From Fusobacterium perfoetens ATCC 29250 (GTDB taxonomy: Bacteria > Fusobacteriota > Fusobacteriia > Fusobacteriales > Fusobacteriaceae), in contig NZ_JHXW01000004.1 in NCBI RefSeq assembly GCF_000622245.1, positions 151,138-215,137 of the forward strand: DNA of 64,000 bases, given 5' to 3'. The number at the start of each line of letters is the position of its first letter. The stretch's first letter is position 1. The notes beneath the pieces were generated by a model. The model saw only the letters and a list, made by a program, of their open reading frames with translations. It was not told the origin of the DNA and did no database searches. Positions 1-9,012 of this stretch are shown here, piece by piece. Both the position numbers and the translations under genes were made by a program.

Positions 1-2
1 TC

Positions 3-1028
3 GAAATAAATAATAGTACAGATAATTCTAAAACTCTTTATATATTTCAAGAGTCTGATAAATTTAGAACTTACCTTCAACAAATAAATACTAATCTTTC
101 TAAAAATTTTATTTTCTCTTCACCAGAAATGAGTTTAATATATTCTAAAATTTATAAAGTAGCTAAAACTACTTCTACTGTATTTATTACAGGAGAAAGT
201 GGTACTGGAAAAGAAGTAGTTGCTAGATTGATTCATTCTAACAGTGATAGAAAAGACAAACCTTTCATTGCAGTAAATTGTGGAGCCATTCCAGATTCTT
301 TAATTGAAAGTGAATTTTTCGGATATGTTAAAGGAGCTTTTACAGGAGCTAATCCAAATGGAAAAATTGGTTTTTTTGAACAGGCTAATGAGGGAACTAT
401 ATTTTTGGATGAAATTGGAGATATGCCTCTTTCTCTTCAAGTTAAACTTTTAAGAGTTTTACAAGAAAAAGTTATTTGTCCTATTGGTTCAAATAATTCT
501 AAAAAAATAGATATTAGAGTTATTGCTGCTACTAATAGAGAGCCTGAAGAATTAGTTAAAGAAAATAAATTTAGAGAAGATTTATATTATAGATTAAATG
601 TTTTTCCTATAGATATTCCTCCTTTAAGAAATAGAAAAAAAGATATTGAAGATTTAGCTAAATATTTTATAAGAAAATATTCTAAGCTTTTTAATAGAAG
701 TAATATTAAAATTTCTGATGAAGTTATGGAATTTTTTCAATCTTATAGTTGGCCAGGAAATATTAGAGAGTTAAAAAATGTTACAGAATATATAGTCAAT
801 GTTATAGAGGAAAAAGATAATGAAATTCTCTTAAAACATCTTCCAAATAAACTTTTTAAATCTTCAAATATTATTGAAGATAAAACTTTAGCAGAAATTG
901 AAAAGGAAACTATTCAAAATCTCTTAATTAAATATGGTTCTTCTTCTAAAGATAAAGAAAAAATATCTGAAATACTTGATATTGGAATTGCCACTTTATA
1001 TAGAAAAATAAAATTGTATAATTTATAA
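3..1028 (+). CDS. sigma-54-interacting transcriptional activator (3' part)
   Basis: This is the C-terminal part of an NtrC-family enhancer-binding protein, which uses ATP hydrolysis to open promoters held by RpoN. The frame is open to the left edge, so the N-terminal sensor domain and true start lie outside the window; the first ATG seen (129) is internal. Visible in order are Walker A GESGTGKE, the sigma-54 contact loop GAFTGA, Walker B IFLDEIGD, the R-finger region FREDLYYRLN, the WPGNIREL element, and a C-terminal Fis-type helix-turn-helix (IATLYRKIKL). The gene converges on the molybdenum cofactor operon and shares a terminator with it. What it senses and controls cannot be read here; control of a molybdoenzyme cluster further left is a guess from position. 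Confidence 0.9.
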   Translation, partial: EINNSTDNSKTLYIFQESDKFRTYLQQINTNLSKNFIFSSPEMSLIYSKIYKVAKTTSTVFITGESGTGKEVVARLIHSNSDRKDKPFIAVNCGAIPDSLIESEFFGYVKGAFTGANPNGKIGFFEQANEGTIFLDEIGDMPLSLQVKLLRVLQEKVICPIGSNNSKKIDIRVIAATNREPEELVKENKFREDLYYRLNVFPIDIPPLRNRKKDIEDLAKYFIRKYSKLFNRSNIKISDEVMEFFQSYSWPGNIRELKNVTEYIVNVIEEKDNEILLKHLPNKLFKSSNIIEDKTLAEIEKETIQNLLIKYGSSSKDKEKISEILDIGIATLYRKIKLYNL

Positions 1029-1064
1029 AAAAATAAGCTAGAAAATTTTTCTAGCTTATTTTTT
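1029..1064. terminator. bidirectional intrinsic terminator
   Basis: A near-perfect palindrome (AATAAGCTAGAAAA paired with TTTTCTAGCTTATT) has an A-run on one side and a T-run on the other. It can therefore end both the activator gene on the plus strand and the moaC operon on the minus strand. Confidence 0.85.
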
Positions 1065-1535
1065 CTAAAACTTAAAATCTCCACTTTTTCCACCAGATTT
1101 ATTTAAAAGATGGATATCTGAAATACTCATTCTTTTATCTACACTTTTACACATATCATAAATTGTAAGGGCGGCTACATTTACTCCTGTTAGAGCTTCC
1201 ATTTCCACACCTGTTTCTCCAACTGTTTTAGCTGTAGAATAAATATGAATTTCACACTCTTCTTCTTTTATTTCAAATTTTATTTCACATCCACTTATAA
1301 AAATTGGATGACACATTGGAATTATTTCACTAGTTTTTTTCATTCCCATTATTCCAGCTACTCTTGCTACTCCTAAAACCTCTCCTTTTTTCATCTGATT
1401 ATTAATAAGTTTTGAAATAATTTCTTTTGAAACTTTTACTTTTCCAAAAGCTGTAGCCTCTCTTTTAGTTTTATTTTTTTCACTTACATCTACCATATAA
1501 GCTTTCCCATCTTTATTAAAATGTGTAAAATCCAT
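1065..1535 (-). CDS. moaC: cyclic pyranopterin monophosphate synthase MoaC
   Basis: MoaC converts the MoaA product (3',8-cyclo-7,8-dihydro-GTP) to cyclic pyranopterin monophosphate, the second half of the first step of molybdenum cofactor synthesis. At 156 aa the length is normal. Family signatures are visible: PMCHP near the middle, [19 protein letters not shown], and YDMCK with the following VDK lysine region that carries the active site. The ATG start at 1535 has an AGGAGG-like site just upstream. It is the last gene of a minus-strand operon moaB-dedA-moaA-MOSC-moaC, nine bases after the MOSC gene. No moaD or moaE, which are needed for the next step, are in the window. Confidence 0.95.
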   Translation of the reverse strand: MDFTHFNKDGKAYMVDVSEKNKTKREATAFGKVKVSKEIISKLINNQMKKGEVLGVARVAGIMGMKKTSEIIPMCHPIFISGCEIKFEIKEEECEIHIYSTAKTVGETGVEMEALTGVNVAALTIYDMCKSVDKRMSISDIHLLNKSGGKSGDFKF

Positions 1536-1544
1536 TTTTTCCTC

Positions 1545-1991
1545 CTAAATTATTTCAACAATATCTCCCTCTTTTATAATTCCACCTGAAATAACTTTTG
1601 CAAATATTCCCTCTCTTGGCATTATACAATCACCAACTTTTTTAAATATTTCACAATGAGAATGACATTCTTTTCCTATTTGAGTAACTTCTAAAACTAT
1701 ATCATTTATTTTTAATTTTGTTCCAATAGGAATGTTAACTAAATTTAAACCAGAAACAATAAGATTTTCTCCAAAAGAACCATCTATTACTTCTCCACCT
1801 CTTTTTTTGAAATCTTCGATTTTTTCATAAGAAAGTAAGCTTATTTGTCTATGCCAATTTCCTCCATGTGCATCATTCTTTAATCCAAATCCCTCTACTA
1901 TTTCACATTCATGAATATTTTTTTTATCAGTTCCCTTTTTTTCACTGATACAGACAGCCTTAATTTTCCCTTTTAAACCTTTCATTGACAT
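1545..1991 (-). CDS. MOSC domain protein
   Basis: This is a small stand-alone MOSC domain, the fold related to the molybdenum cofactor sulfurase C-terminus and thought to bind or hand over the cofactor or sulfur. Visible features are HGGNWHRQISLLS near the N-terminus, the GENLIVSG strand, and a single conserved-type cysteine region GKECHSHCEIF. I place the start at the ATG at 1991, one base after the moaA stop, because a GGTGGA site lies six bases upstream. A GTG at 2000 would add three residues and overlap moaA. Genomic association with moaA, moaC and mog is common in anaerobes and supports a role in maturing a molybdenum hydroxylase, which is inferred. Confidence 0.85.
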   Translation of the reverse strand: MSMKGLKGKIKAVCISEKKGTDKKNIHECEIVEGFGLKNDAHGGNWHRQISLLSYEKIEDFKKRGGEVIDGSFGENLIVSGLNLVNIPIGTKLKINDIVLEVTQIGKECHSHCEIFKKVGDCIMPREGIFAKVISGGIIKEGDIVEII

Positions 1992-1992
1992 T

Positions 1993-2940
1993 TTATCCAC
2001 CTATCTCATTCATATTTTTTCTTTCTTCATCAATATTTTCTTTTCCAAAAAGATGTTTTTCAGGTTTTTTATTTATTTCAATCTTTAAAATATTTTCTAT
2101 CTCTTCATCAGATTTTAAATAATCTTTTATATTAATATTACTTTTCATATTTAAACATCTTTTTATTTCACCAGTAGAAGTTATTCTTATTTTATTGCAA
2201 TTTTCACAAAAACAGTTATTAATAGGACTAATAAATCCTATTTTTCCTTTACCATCTACCAATTTATAATATTCACTAACACCTTTTATTTGAAAAAAAT
2301 CCTTTTGAAATCCATATATCTCTTCTAAATTTTTATAGATTTCTTTATTATTTATTCCTTTATATTTCTTTCCTTCTCCCATAGGCATTAGTTCAATAAA
2401 CCTTACATCTATATTATATTTTTTAGTTATTTCTCCTAAATCAATTATAGAATTTTCATTTATGCCTTTCATTATTACAGAATTTATTTTTATTTCAAAT
2501 CCCATACCCTTAGCTTTTAATAATCCAGATATTACTTTATCTAAATTTCCACCTCTTGTTATTTTTTTAAACAACTCTTTTTCTAAAGTATCAAGACTTA
2601 TATTTATTCCCTTTAAACCAGCCTTTTTTAAGTCCTCTAATTTTTCTTCCAATAAAATTCCATTAGTAGTAATATATATTTCATCTATTCCTAAAAATTT
2701 TATTTCTTTTACTATTTCAATTAAATCTTTTCTAAGTAAAGGCTCTCCACCTGTTAATCTAATTTTATTTATTCCAAGTTTTATAGCATTTTTTACAATT
2801 TTTAATATTTCTTCTAGAGAAAGTTCTTCTTCTTCTATATGTTCTGTTTTTTCTGGCAAACAGTAAATACATTTTAAATTACAATTTTTTGTTAAAGATA
2901 TTCTTAAATAGTTTATTTCTCTTCCTGAATTATCTTTCAT
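1993..2940 (-). CDS. moaA: GTP 3',8-cyclase MoaA (radical SAM)
   Basis: MoaA opens molybdenum cofactor synthesis by rearranging GTP with S-adenosylmethionine and two [4Fe-4S] clusters. The radical SAM motif CNLKCIYC is at residues 20-27, the SAM-binding GGEP at 65-68, and the second-cluster cysteines C246, C249 and C263 follow the family C-x2-C-x13-C spacing. The protein ends in the conserved Gly-Gly tail needed for catalysis in characterised MoaA. It is 315 aa, slightly shorter than usual but with all key parts. The start overlaps the DedA gene by 11 bases, which suggests translational coupling. Confidence 0.96.
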   Translation of the reverse strand: MKDNSGREINYLRISLTKNCNLKCIYCLPEKTEHIEEEELSLEEILKIVKNAIKLGINKIRLTGGEPLLRKDLIEIVKEIKFLGIDEIYITTNGILLEEKLEDLKKAGLKGINISLDTLEKELFKKITRGGNLDKVISGLLKAKGMGFEIKINSVIMKGINENSIIDLGEITKKYNIDVRFIELMPMGEGKKYKGINNKEIYKNLEEIYGFQKDFFQIKGVSEYYKLVDGKGKIGFISPINNCFCENCNKIRITSTGEIKRCLNMKSNINIKDYLKSDEEIENILKIEINKKPEKHLFGKENIDEERKNMNEIGG

Positions 2941-3556
2941 CTTTTATCACTTTCTTTTTTCCATATTTTTTATATAAAACTTTAACTAATACTACAACTA
3001 TTACAATAGAAATAATTATTGATGAATATTTTTCTAATAACACCAATCCCTCTTCCCATTTATCTTCCATAACTCTTCCTATATATATTAGAATAGTATT
3101 CCAAATTAAACTTCCTACTCCTGTATAAAAAATAAATTTTTTTATCTCCATTTTTTGCATTCCAGCTGGAATAGAAATAAGACTTCTAACTACAGGAATA
3201 CATCTACCTATAAATACACTTAAAGTATTATATTTTTCAAAATATTTTAATGTTTTATTTATATCTCCTGATTTAAAACCCAACCTTTTTATCCACTTTT
3301 TTTCCAAAAAACTTTCTAATTTTTCTATAGAAATTTTTTTCCCAACATAATATAACATTAAAGCTCCAAGTACTGAGCCTACTGTTGAAAGTATTACCAT
3401 CAAGAAGAAATTTAATTCTAATTTTTTTGAAATAAATCCTCCAAAAACTAAAATTAACTCTGATGGAATTGGCGGAAATACATTTTCTAAGAAAATTAAA
3501 AAACATATTCCTATATAGCTAAAATTTGTTAAAATTTTTATAATATAATCTTCCAT
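2930..3556 (-). CDS. DedA-family membrane protein (VTT domain)
   Basis: This is an integral membrane protein of the DedA/SNARE-associated family, which includes lipid scramblases that recycle undecaprenyl phosphate or phosphatidylethanolamine. It is 208 aa with several hydrophobic helices. The family motifs are present: ENVFPPIPSELI near the N-terminus and GRCIPVVRSLISIPAG in the middle, the latter with the re-entrant-loop arginines. It sits between moaB and moaA in a molybdenum cofactor operon and overlaps moaA by 11 bases. A direct link to the cofactor is not known for this family, so the placement is unexplained. Confidence 0.88.
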   Translation of the reverse strand: MEDYIIKILTNFSYIGICFLIFLENVFPPIPSELILVFGGFISKKLELNFFLMVILSTVGSVLGALMLYYVGKKISIEKLESFLEKKWIKRLGFKSGDINKTLKYFEKYNTLSVFIGRCIPVVRSLISIPAGMQKMEIKKFIFYTGVGSLIWNTILIYIGRVMEDKWEEGLVLLEKYSSIIISIVIVVVLVKVLYKKYGKKKVIKDER

Positions 3557-3617
3557 TTTTCTCCCTTAAATTTTTTGAATTCAGAATATTATATCATATT
3601 TATCTATTAATTAATAT

Positions 3618-4109
3618 CTATTTTCTTGCACAGTCACTTGTAGTTCCTAATAATATTTCTAGTCCATGTTTCAATTCATCTACTATATATTCTAATGACT
3701 CCCTAACAGCCTTTGGACTTCCAGGTAAATTTATAATTAAAGTATCTTTTCTTATTCCTGATGTGGCTCTTGATAACATTGCTCTTTTTGTTATTCCCAT
3801 AGAATAATTTCTTATTGCTTCAGAAATTCCAGGAGTTCTTCTCTCAATAATTTCTTCTGTAACTTCTGGAGTCACATCTCTTTTGGAAAAACCTGTTCCA
3901 CCTGTTGTTAAAATTAAATTTGCTATATTATTATCACAAATACTTATTAAATTTTCTTTTATAATCTCCTTTTCATCTGGGATTAAAATTTTTTTTACAA
4001 TTATATATCCTTTTTTTAACATTATTTCTTCAATAACTTTAGTAGATAAATCTTCTCTTTCTCCTTGAAAACCCTTATCACTCATACAAATTATTGCTAC
4101 TTTAAACAT
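3618..4109 (-). CDS. mog: molybdopterin adenylyltransferase-type protein MogA/MoaB
   Basis: MogA/MoaB proteins adenylate molybdopterin before metal insertion by MoeA. The 163 aa protein carries the molybdopterin-binding fold with TTGGTGFSKRDVTPE (about residues 66-80) and the downstream RTPGISEAIR and NLPGSPKA segments. MogA and MoaB cannot be told apart with certainty by eye; the length and GTGFSKRDVTPE form fit a MogA-type enzyme. It is the first gene of the minus-strand cofactor operon and is transcribed divergently from modA, with 96 bases between the two starts. Confidence 0.9.
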   Translation of the reverse strand: MFKVAIICMSDKGFQGEREDLSTKVIEEIMLKKGYIIVKKILIPDEKEIIKENLISICDNNIANLILTTGGTGFSKRDVTPEVTEEIIERRTPGISEAIRNYSMGITKRAMLSRATSGIRKDTLIINLPGSPKAVRESLEYIVDELKHGLEILLGTTSDCARK

Positions 4110-4155
4110 TCATTTTTCTCCTTTTCTTTTTATTATATCATATTTTTTATTGCTC

Positions 4156-4184
4156 TTGATATATTTCAATTTATTTGTTAAAAT
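4156..4184 (+). promoter_or_regulatory. predicted promoter of modA
   Basis: A -35 TTGATA (4156-4161) and a -10 TAAAAT (4179-4184) are 17 bases apart, upstream of a GAAAGAGGTG ribosome site for modA. On the opposite strand a TATAAT (4131-4136) could serve moaB. I see no clear molybdenum riboswitch or ModE palindrome in this short gap. Confidence 0.55.
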
Positions 4185-4205
4185 TAATCTGAAAGAGGTG
4201 ATTTT

Positions 4206-4949
4206 ATGAAAAAAATTTTTAAATTCCTATTATTATTTAGTATTATTTGTTTTTCTGTTTATTCTAAAGATTTAAAAAAAGAGATTACTATAAGTGCTGC
4301 TGCTAGCCTTAAAGAAGTAATGAATGAATTAATATTAAAATTTCAAGAAGAAAATGAAGATATTCAAATTAACTTAAATCTTGGTGGGTCTGGTGCTTTA
4401 AAAAATCAAATTATTGGTGGAGCTCCTGTAGATATTGTTTTCTTTGCTTCTCAAAGTGATTTAGATGACCTTAATTCTAAAGGTTTAGTAGAAAATAATT
4501 TTCATAAAAACATTTTAAAAAATAGAATGGTTATTGCTGGGCAAAAAGAAATAACTTCACTAGAAGAAATTTTAAATCATAAAATAGCTATAGGTACTCC
4601 TGAAACTGTTCCAGCTGGAAAATATGCAAAAGAAATTTTAATAAATGAAAAACTATGGAACAAAATTCAAAATAATCTTATTTTTTCAAAAGATGTTAGA
4701 AGTGCTATGCAATATGTAGAATTATCTGAAGTCGATTTTGCTTTTATATATAAAACTGATGCTAAACTTCTAAAAAACTCTAAAATTTCTTATGTTATTC
4801 CAGAAAATTTACATAAACCAATAATTTATAGTTATGGAATTATTAAAGATAAAGCTTCTGATGAAACTATAAAATTCTATGAATTTTTATCATCTCAAGA
4901 AGCTCAAAAATATTATGAAAAATATAATTTTGAAATGGCAGAAAAATAG
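4206..4949 (+). CDS. modA: molybdate ABC transporter substrate-binding protein ModA
   Basis: ModA captures molybdate (or tungstate) outside the membrane and delivers it to ModB. The protein has a short charged start and a hydrophobic stretch to about residue 18 ending VYSKD, consistent with a signal peptide; there is no lipobox cysteine. The mature part opens with ITISAAASLKEVM, where the Ser residues contact the oxyanion, followed by GGSGALKNQI and PVDIVFFAS, all typical of ModA. Its length of 247 aa is normal. modB follows nine bases later, so the two are co-transcribed. No ATPase gene modC follows. Confidence 0.93.
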   Translation: MKKIFKFLLLFSIICFSVYSKDLKKEITISAAASLKEVMNELILKFQEENEDIQINLNLGGSGALKNQIIGGAPVDIVFFASQSDLDDLNSKGLVENNFHKNILKNRMVIAGQKEITSLEEILNHKIAIGTPETVPAGKYAKEILINEKLWNKIQNNLIFSKDVRSAMQYVELSEVDFAFIYKTDAKLLKNSKISYVIPENLHKPIIYSYGIIKDKASDETIKFYEFLSSQEAQKYYEKYNFEMAEK

Positions 4950-4958
4950 TGATTTTAT

Positions 4959-5642
4959 ATGTTGAATAATCAAATAAATATAATATTATTAACTCTAAAA
5001 ATTTCTATTATTTCAACTTTTATTGTAGCTATATTTTCTATATTTTTAGTTTGGTTTCTCGAAAAAGTTAGTTTAAAAATAAAAAACATTATCGAAATGT
5101 TTATTAATATTTCTCTTTTTATATCTCCAAGTGTTTTAGGATATATCCTTATTTTAATTTTAGGAAAGAAAGGATTTATAGGTTCTTTTTTATATAATAA
5201 CTTTAATATAACTGTAATGTTTTCTTGGTGGGCCGGAATAATTACTGCTTCTATAGTTTCTTTACCTCTTATGTATAATAATGTAAAAACTGGTATAAGT
5301 TCTTTAGACCCTATTTATGGAGAAGTTGCTAAACAACTTGGAGCTACTGATTTTCAAATTTTAAAAAAAATTACAATTCCATTAATAAAAAGAAATATTT
5401 TAGCTGGTATGGTTCTATCTTTTGGAAGAGCTATGGGGGAGTTTGGAGCTACTCTTATGCTTGCTGGAAATATTCCAAATAAAACTCAAACTATTTCTAT
5501 GGCCATTTATTCAGCTGTTGAAAGTGGTGACTCTCAAACAGCTAATTTTTTTCTTGGAATTATTTTAATAATTAGTTTTTTAGTAATGATAGTTTACAAT
5601 TATTTATTTCAAAAAGAAAGGAAAATATATGAAAAAAATTAA
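4959..5642 (+). CDS. modB: molybdate ABC transporter permease ModB
   Basis: This is the inner-membrane channel of the molybdate importer, 227 aa with about five membrane helices. The cytoplasmic EAA loop that docks to the ATPase is visible as EVAKQLGATDFQILKKITIPLI, followed by GRAMGEFGATLMLAGNIP, the latter highly typical of ModB/CysT permeases. The ribosome site is weak, so translation is probably coupled to modA. The 3' end overlaps the next gene by 14 bases. The cognate ATPase ModC is not encoded next to it and must be supplied from elsewhere. Confidence 0.93.
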   Translation: MLNNQINIILLTLKISIISTFIVAIFSIFLVWFLEKVSLKIKNIIEMFINISLFISPSVLGYILILILGKKGFIGSFLYNNFNITVMFSWWAGIITASIVSLPLMYNNVKTGISSLDPIYGEVAKQLGATDFQILKKITIPLIKRNILAGMVLSFGRAMGEFGATLMLAGNIPNKTQTISMAIYSAVESGDSQTANFFLGIILIISFLVMIVYNYLFQKERKIYEKN

Positions 5643-6645
5643 AACTGTAGATGCTGTTGGTTATGTTTTACAACATGATATTACTGAAATTGTTCCTGGA
5701 GAATTTAAAGGAAGAGCTTTTAAAAAAGGACATATTATTACAGAAGAAGATATTCCAAAGTTACTAAAACTTGGTAAAGATAATATATTTGTTTTTGAAT
5801 TAGGTGATACAGGAGTTCATGAAAACGAAGCTGCTATTATATTAGGAAAACTTGGTAAAGGAAATAACATAACTTTAGGAAAAGAAGTTAAAGAGGGAAA
5901 AATAAATTTTTATGCTGAAACAGATGGAATCTTAAAAGTTGATGTTGATAAACTTTTAGAACTTAATATGCTTGGAGAAATATCTTTTGCTACTTTACCC
6001 AATAATATTTCTGTAAAAAAAGGTGAATTAGTAGCTGGAGCTAGAGTTATTCCTCTTGTTATTAATAAGTCAAAAATGGATACAGCCCAAGAAATTATTA
6101 AAGAACCTTTACTAAAAATAAACCCATACCAAAAATATAAAGTTGGTATTATCACTACAGGAAATGAAGTTTTTTATGGTAGAATTGAAGATAAATTTGG
6201 AAAAGTTATTATAGATAAATTAAGTGAATTTGATTGTGAAATTATAGGACAAACTCTTTGTCCTGATGACAAAGAAATTATAAAAAGTAAAGCAACAGAA
6301 TTTTTAAATAAAGGAGCTAATATGCTTATTTTTACTGGTGGTATGTCTGTTGACCCTGATGACTTGACTCCATCTTCTATTATTGAAATGGGTGGAGAAT
6401 TAATTTCTTATGGTGCTCCTGTCCTTCCAGGTTCTATGTTTTTACTTTCTTACTTAGATGATATTCCTATGATGGGACTTCCTGGTTGTGTAATGTTTGC
6501 CAAAAGAACTGTTTTTGATTTAGTTCTTTCAAGAGTAATGACTGGAGAAAAATTAAATAAGAAAGACATTATGTTATATGGTGCTGGTGGACTTTGTCAA
6601 AGTTGTGATGTTTGTCACTACCCTAATTGTTCTTTTGGAAAATAA
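5629..6645 (+). CDS. MoeA-like molybdopterin-binding protein with C-terminal cysteine cluster
   Basis: The protein has the molybdopterin-binding domain of MoeA/CinA proteins, which insert molybdenum into molybdopterin. It is shorter (338 aa) and lacks the full MoeA domain set. Visible are VGIITTGNEVFYGRI at about residues 174-188, the FTGGMSVDPDDLTPSSI loop with the conserved acidic pair, and LPGSMFLL/GLPGC. The last 16 residues carry four cysteines (C323, C326, C329, C334) in a CxxCxxCx4C pattern before the end FGK, suggesting a metal or FeS site. Similar proteins accompany molybdenum hydroxylase genes in clostridia, from general family knowledge. It overlaps modB by 14 bases, in the position where modC would be expected. 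Confidence 0.8.
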   Translation: MKKIKTVDAVGYVLQHDITEIVPGEFKGRAFKKGHIITEEDIPKLLKLGKDNIFVFELGDTGVHENEAAIILGKLGKGNNITLGKEVKEGKINFYAETDGILKVDVDKLLELNMLGEISFATLPNNISVKKGELVAGARVIPLVINKSKMDTAQEIIKEPLLKINPYQKYKVGIITTGNEVFYGRIEDKFGKVIIDKLSEFDCEIIGQTLCPDDKEIIKSKATEFLNKGANMLIFTGGMSVDPDDLTPSSIIEMGGELISYGAPVLPGSMFLLSYLDDIPMMGLPGCVMFAKRTVFDLVLSRVMTGEKLNKKDIMLYGAGGLCQSCDVCHYPNCSFGK

Positions 6646-6653
6646 TCTTTAAT

Positions 6654-6694
6654 AAAAAAGCTGTTACAAACTTTTAAAATGTAACAGCTTTTTT
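6654..6694. terminator. bidirectional intrinsic terminator
   Basis: The stem AAAAAAGCTGTTACA pairs with TGTAACAGCTTTTTT around an 11-base loop, with A- and T-runs on the two sides. It ends the modAB operon and can also end the minus-strand hydratase operon. Confidence 0.88.
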
Positions 6695-6759
6695 GTATAA
6701 ATTTTTTATAAATAATTTTATTATTTATCTTTCAATTATTATATTTTTTTAGTTAATAT

Positions 6760-8994
6760 TTATTTTCTATTAAAATTAATTAAACACCCTGCTTTTATAA
6801 TTTCTTTTTCTGTTTCAGTTAAATTAGAAATATATAAAATAATTTCTTGAATATCATTTCCTAATACATAAGCTGGTATTTCTTTCATATCACCCTTTAA
6901 CATTTCTTTTATATTAGGAATATATATATAATCATCTACATCAAATACAGGAGTTTCCTTCATTTGGAAAGGAAGCATTCCCCAGTTAATTAAATTAGAA
7001 CGATAACGTTTTGTAGCATACTCTTCACAAATATTTGCTAATGCTCCCAAAACTCTTTGACATGAAGCAGCTTGTTCTCTAGCTGACCCATCTCCTGGTT
7101 TTACAGCATAAATAGTACTTCCTATTTGAATATCTTTTAATGTTATTTCTCCTTGTCCTGGTATTTTCTTTATTTTTTTAACCACTTCAATTAATTCTTT
7201 ATCTTCAGTATTATTTTTTCTTTCATCCTCTAATTTTCTAATATTTTTTGCTTTAGTTACATAATTAGGGTCTCTTCTTGATAAAGTAAATTCAGCAAGT
7301 CCTAATGGATTTGAACGATATGATGAAGTTTCTCCAGAAGGTATTAACTCATCTGTAGTAGTTACTGGATCCATTATTTTAGAACATACTTTTAAAAGAA
7401 TATTATCTGATAATTTATCCATTTCTGGCCAATCTTTTATATTTGGCCCATACTTTAATTCCTCTTCATAATTTCCTTTATTAAATCCATAATATACTCT
7501 ATTTTTATAAGAAGTTTCATCATAATTATATTCTGGAATATTGTGTTCTTTGTAAAGAGTTTCTGCTGATGTTAATATTCCTCCATTTGCAGCTGTTGCA
7601 GCAATAGATCTAGCATCCATAAGTGCTACTGCTGACATTTGTCCTACTCCTGGTTTTGAACCTTCTCTATTAGGGAAGTTTCTTGTTGTATGACGAATAC
7701 TTAATCCATTATTTGTTGGAGTATCTCCTGCCCCAAAACAAGGTCCACAAAATGCTGTTCTAATTATAACACCAGAATTTGTTAAATCTGTTATTACACC
7801 TTTTTTTAGTAAATCTGTAAAAACTGGTTGAGAAGAAGGATATACAGAAAGAGAAAATTCTCCATTTCCACAACTTTTTCCTTCTAAATAATTTACAGCT
7901 TCTACTAAATTAGTATAATTTCCTCCTGCACATCCTGCTATTATTCCTTGTTGAACCATAATTTTTCCATCAACTATTTTATCAGTTAGAGAAAGAATTC
8001 TCTTTCCTGTTAAACTTTCTGCTTCTTCCTCAACTTTCTTAAGAATTTCATAAGGATTTTTATTAAGTTCGTCTATTTCATAAACATTACTTGGATGAAA
8101 TGGTAGTGCAATCATAGGTTTTACTGTATTTAAGTCTACATAAACACATCCATCATAGTATGCTATATCTTTTGGATTTAATTCTTTATATTCATCCTCT
8201 CTTCCGTGTAATTTTAAAAATTCTCTAGTATCTTTATCTGTTCTCCAAATAGAAGATAAACATGCAGTTTCTGTAGTCATAACATCAATACCATTTCTAA
8301 AGTCAGTTGTCATAGTACTAACTCCTGGTCCTACAAATTCTACTATTTTATTTTTTACATATCCTTTTTTAAATACTGCTCCTATTATCGCTAAAGCAAT
8401 ATCTTGAGGTCCAACCCAAGGTTTTGCTTTTCCATCTAAGTAAACAGCTATAACTTCTGGATATGCTATATCATAAGTTTGTTTTAGAAGTTGTTTTACT
8501 AATTCTCCTCCACCTTCTCCTATTGCTATTGTACCAAGAGCTCCATATCTTGTATGTGAGTCAGAACCTAAAATCATTTTTCCACATCCAGCAAATTTTT
8601 CTCTCATAAATTGATGAATAACTGCTATATGTGGTGGTACATATATTCCACCATATTTTTTGGCTGCTGATAAACCAAACATATGGTCATCCTCATTTAT
8701 AGTCCCTCCTACAGCACAAAGAGAATTATGACAATTTGTTAAAACATAAGGAATCGGAAATTTTTTCATTCCTGATGCTTTTGCTGTTTGTATTATCCCT
8801 ACAAAAGTTATATCATGAGATGCCATTGCATCAAATTTCATTTTTAAATTCTTCATATCCTCATTTTTATTATGAGATTCTAAAATAGAATAAGCTATAG
8901 TTCCTTTTTTTGCCTCTTCTTTAGAAACATTACTTTCTGTTACAATTTCTTTCCCATTTAATAAATAAATACCACTTTCATAAAGTTTAACCAT
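6760..8994 (-). CDS. aconitase-family hydratase (YbhJ-like)
   Basis: This is a [4Fe-4S] hydro-lyase of the aconitase superfamily, 744 aa, similar in length and layout to the uncharacterised E. coli YbhJ rather than to housekeeping aconitase. Cluster and active-site features are visible: GSDSHTRYG near residue 145, [11 protein letters not shown] as first cluster cysteine region, [13 protein letters not shown] as the other two cysteines, and a C-terminal swivelling domain with [10 protein letters not shown] and [15 protein letters not shown]. The ATG at 8994 is preferred over a TTG one codon earlier because a GGAGG site lies eight bases upstream. It closes an operon with a carboxylate carrier and a DUF6282 gene. 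The substrate is probably a tri- or dicarboxylic acid but cannot be assigned. Confidence 0.85.
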   Translation of the reverse strand: MVKLYESGIYLLNGKEIVTESNVSKEEAKKGTIAYSILESHNKNEDMKNLKMKFDAMASHDITFVGIIQTAKASGMKKFPIPYVLTNCHNSLCAVGGTINEDDHMFGLSAAKKYGGIYVPPHIAVIHQFMREKFAGCGKMILGSDSHTRYGALGTIAIGEGGGELVKQLLKQTYDIAYPEVIAVYLDGKAKPWVGPQDIALAIIGAVFKKGYVKNKIVEFVGPGVSTMTTDFRNGIDVMTTETACLSSIWRTDKDTREFLKLHGREDEYKELNPKDIAYYDGCVYVDLNTVKPMIALPFHPSNVYEIDELNKNPYEILKKVEEEAESLTGKRILSLTDKIVDGKIMVQQGIIAGCAGGNYTNLVEAVNYLEGKSCGNGEFSLSVYPSSQPVFTDLLKKGVITDLTNSGVIIRTAFCGPCFGAGDTPTNNGLSIRHTTRNFPNREGSKPGVGQMSAVALMDARSIAATAANGGILTSAETLYKEHNIPEYNYDETSYKNRVYYGFNKGNYEEELKYGPNIKDWPEMDKLSDNILLKVCSKIMDPVTTTDELIPSGETSSYRSNPLGLAEFTLSRRDPNYVTKAKNIRKLEDERKNNTEDKELIEVVKKIKKIPGQGEITLKDIQIGSTIYAVKPGDGSAREQAASCQRVLGALANICEEYATKRYRSNLINWGMLPFQMKETPVFDVDDYIYIPNIKEMLKGDMKEIPAYVLGNDIQEIILYISNLTETEKEIIKAGCLINFNRK

Positions 8995-9012
8995 CAAAAA
9001 CTCCTCCTTAAA

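Noticed and set aside
2462..2866. Long plus-strand frame opposite moaA
   Set aside because: It is an antisense shadow of moaA with no ribosome site and low-complexity composition; similar frames opposite rpsE, rnfB, gyrA and tctA were dropped for the same reason.
4110..4205. Molybdenum cofactor riboswitch between moaB and modA
   Set aside because: The gap is only 96 bases, AT-rich and without a convincing conserved structure; it is used up by two promoters and ribosome sites.
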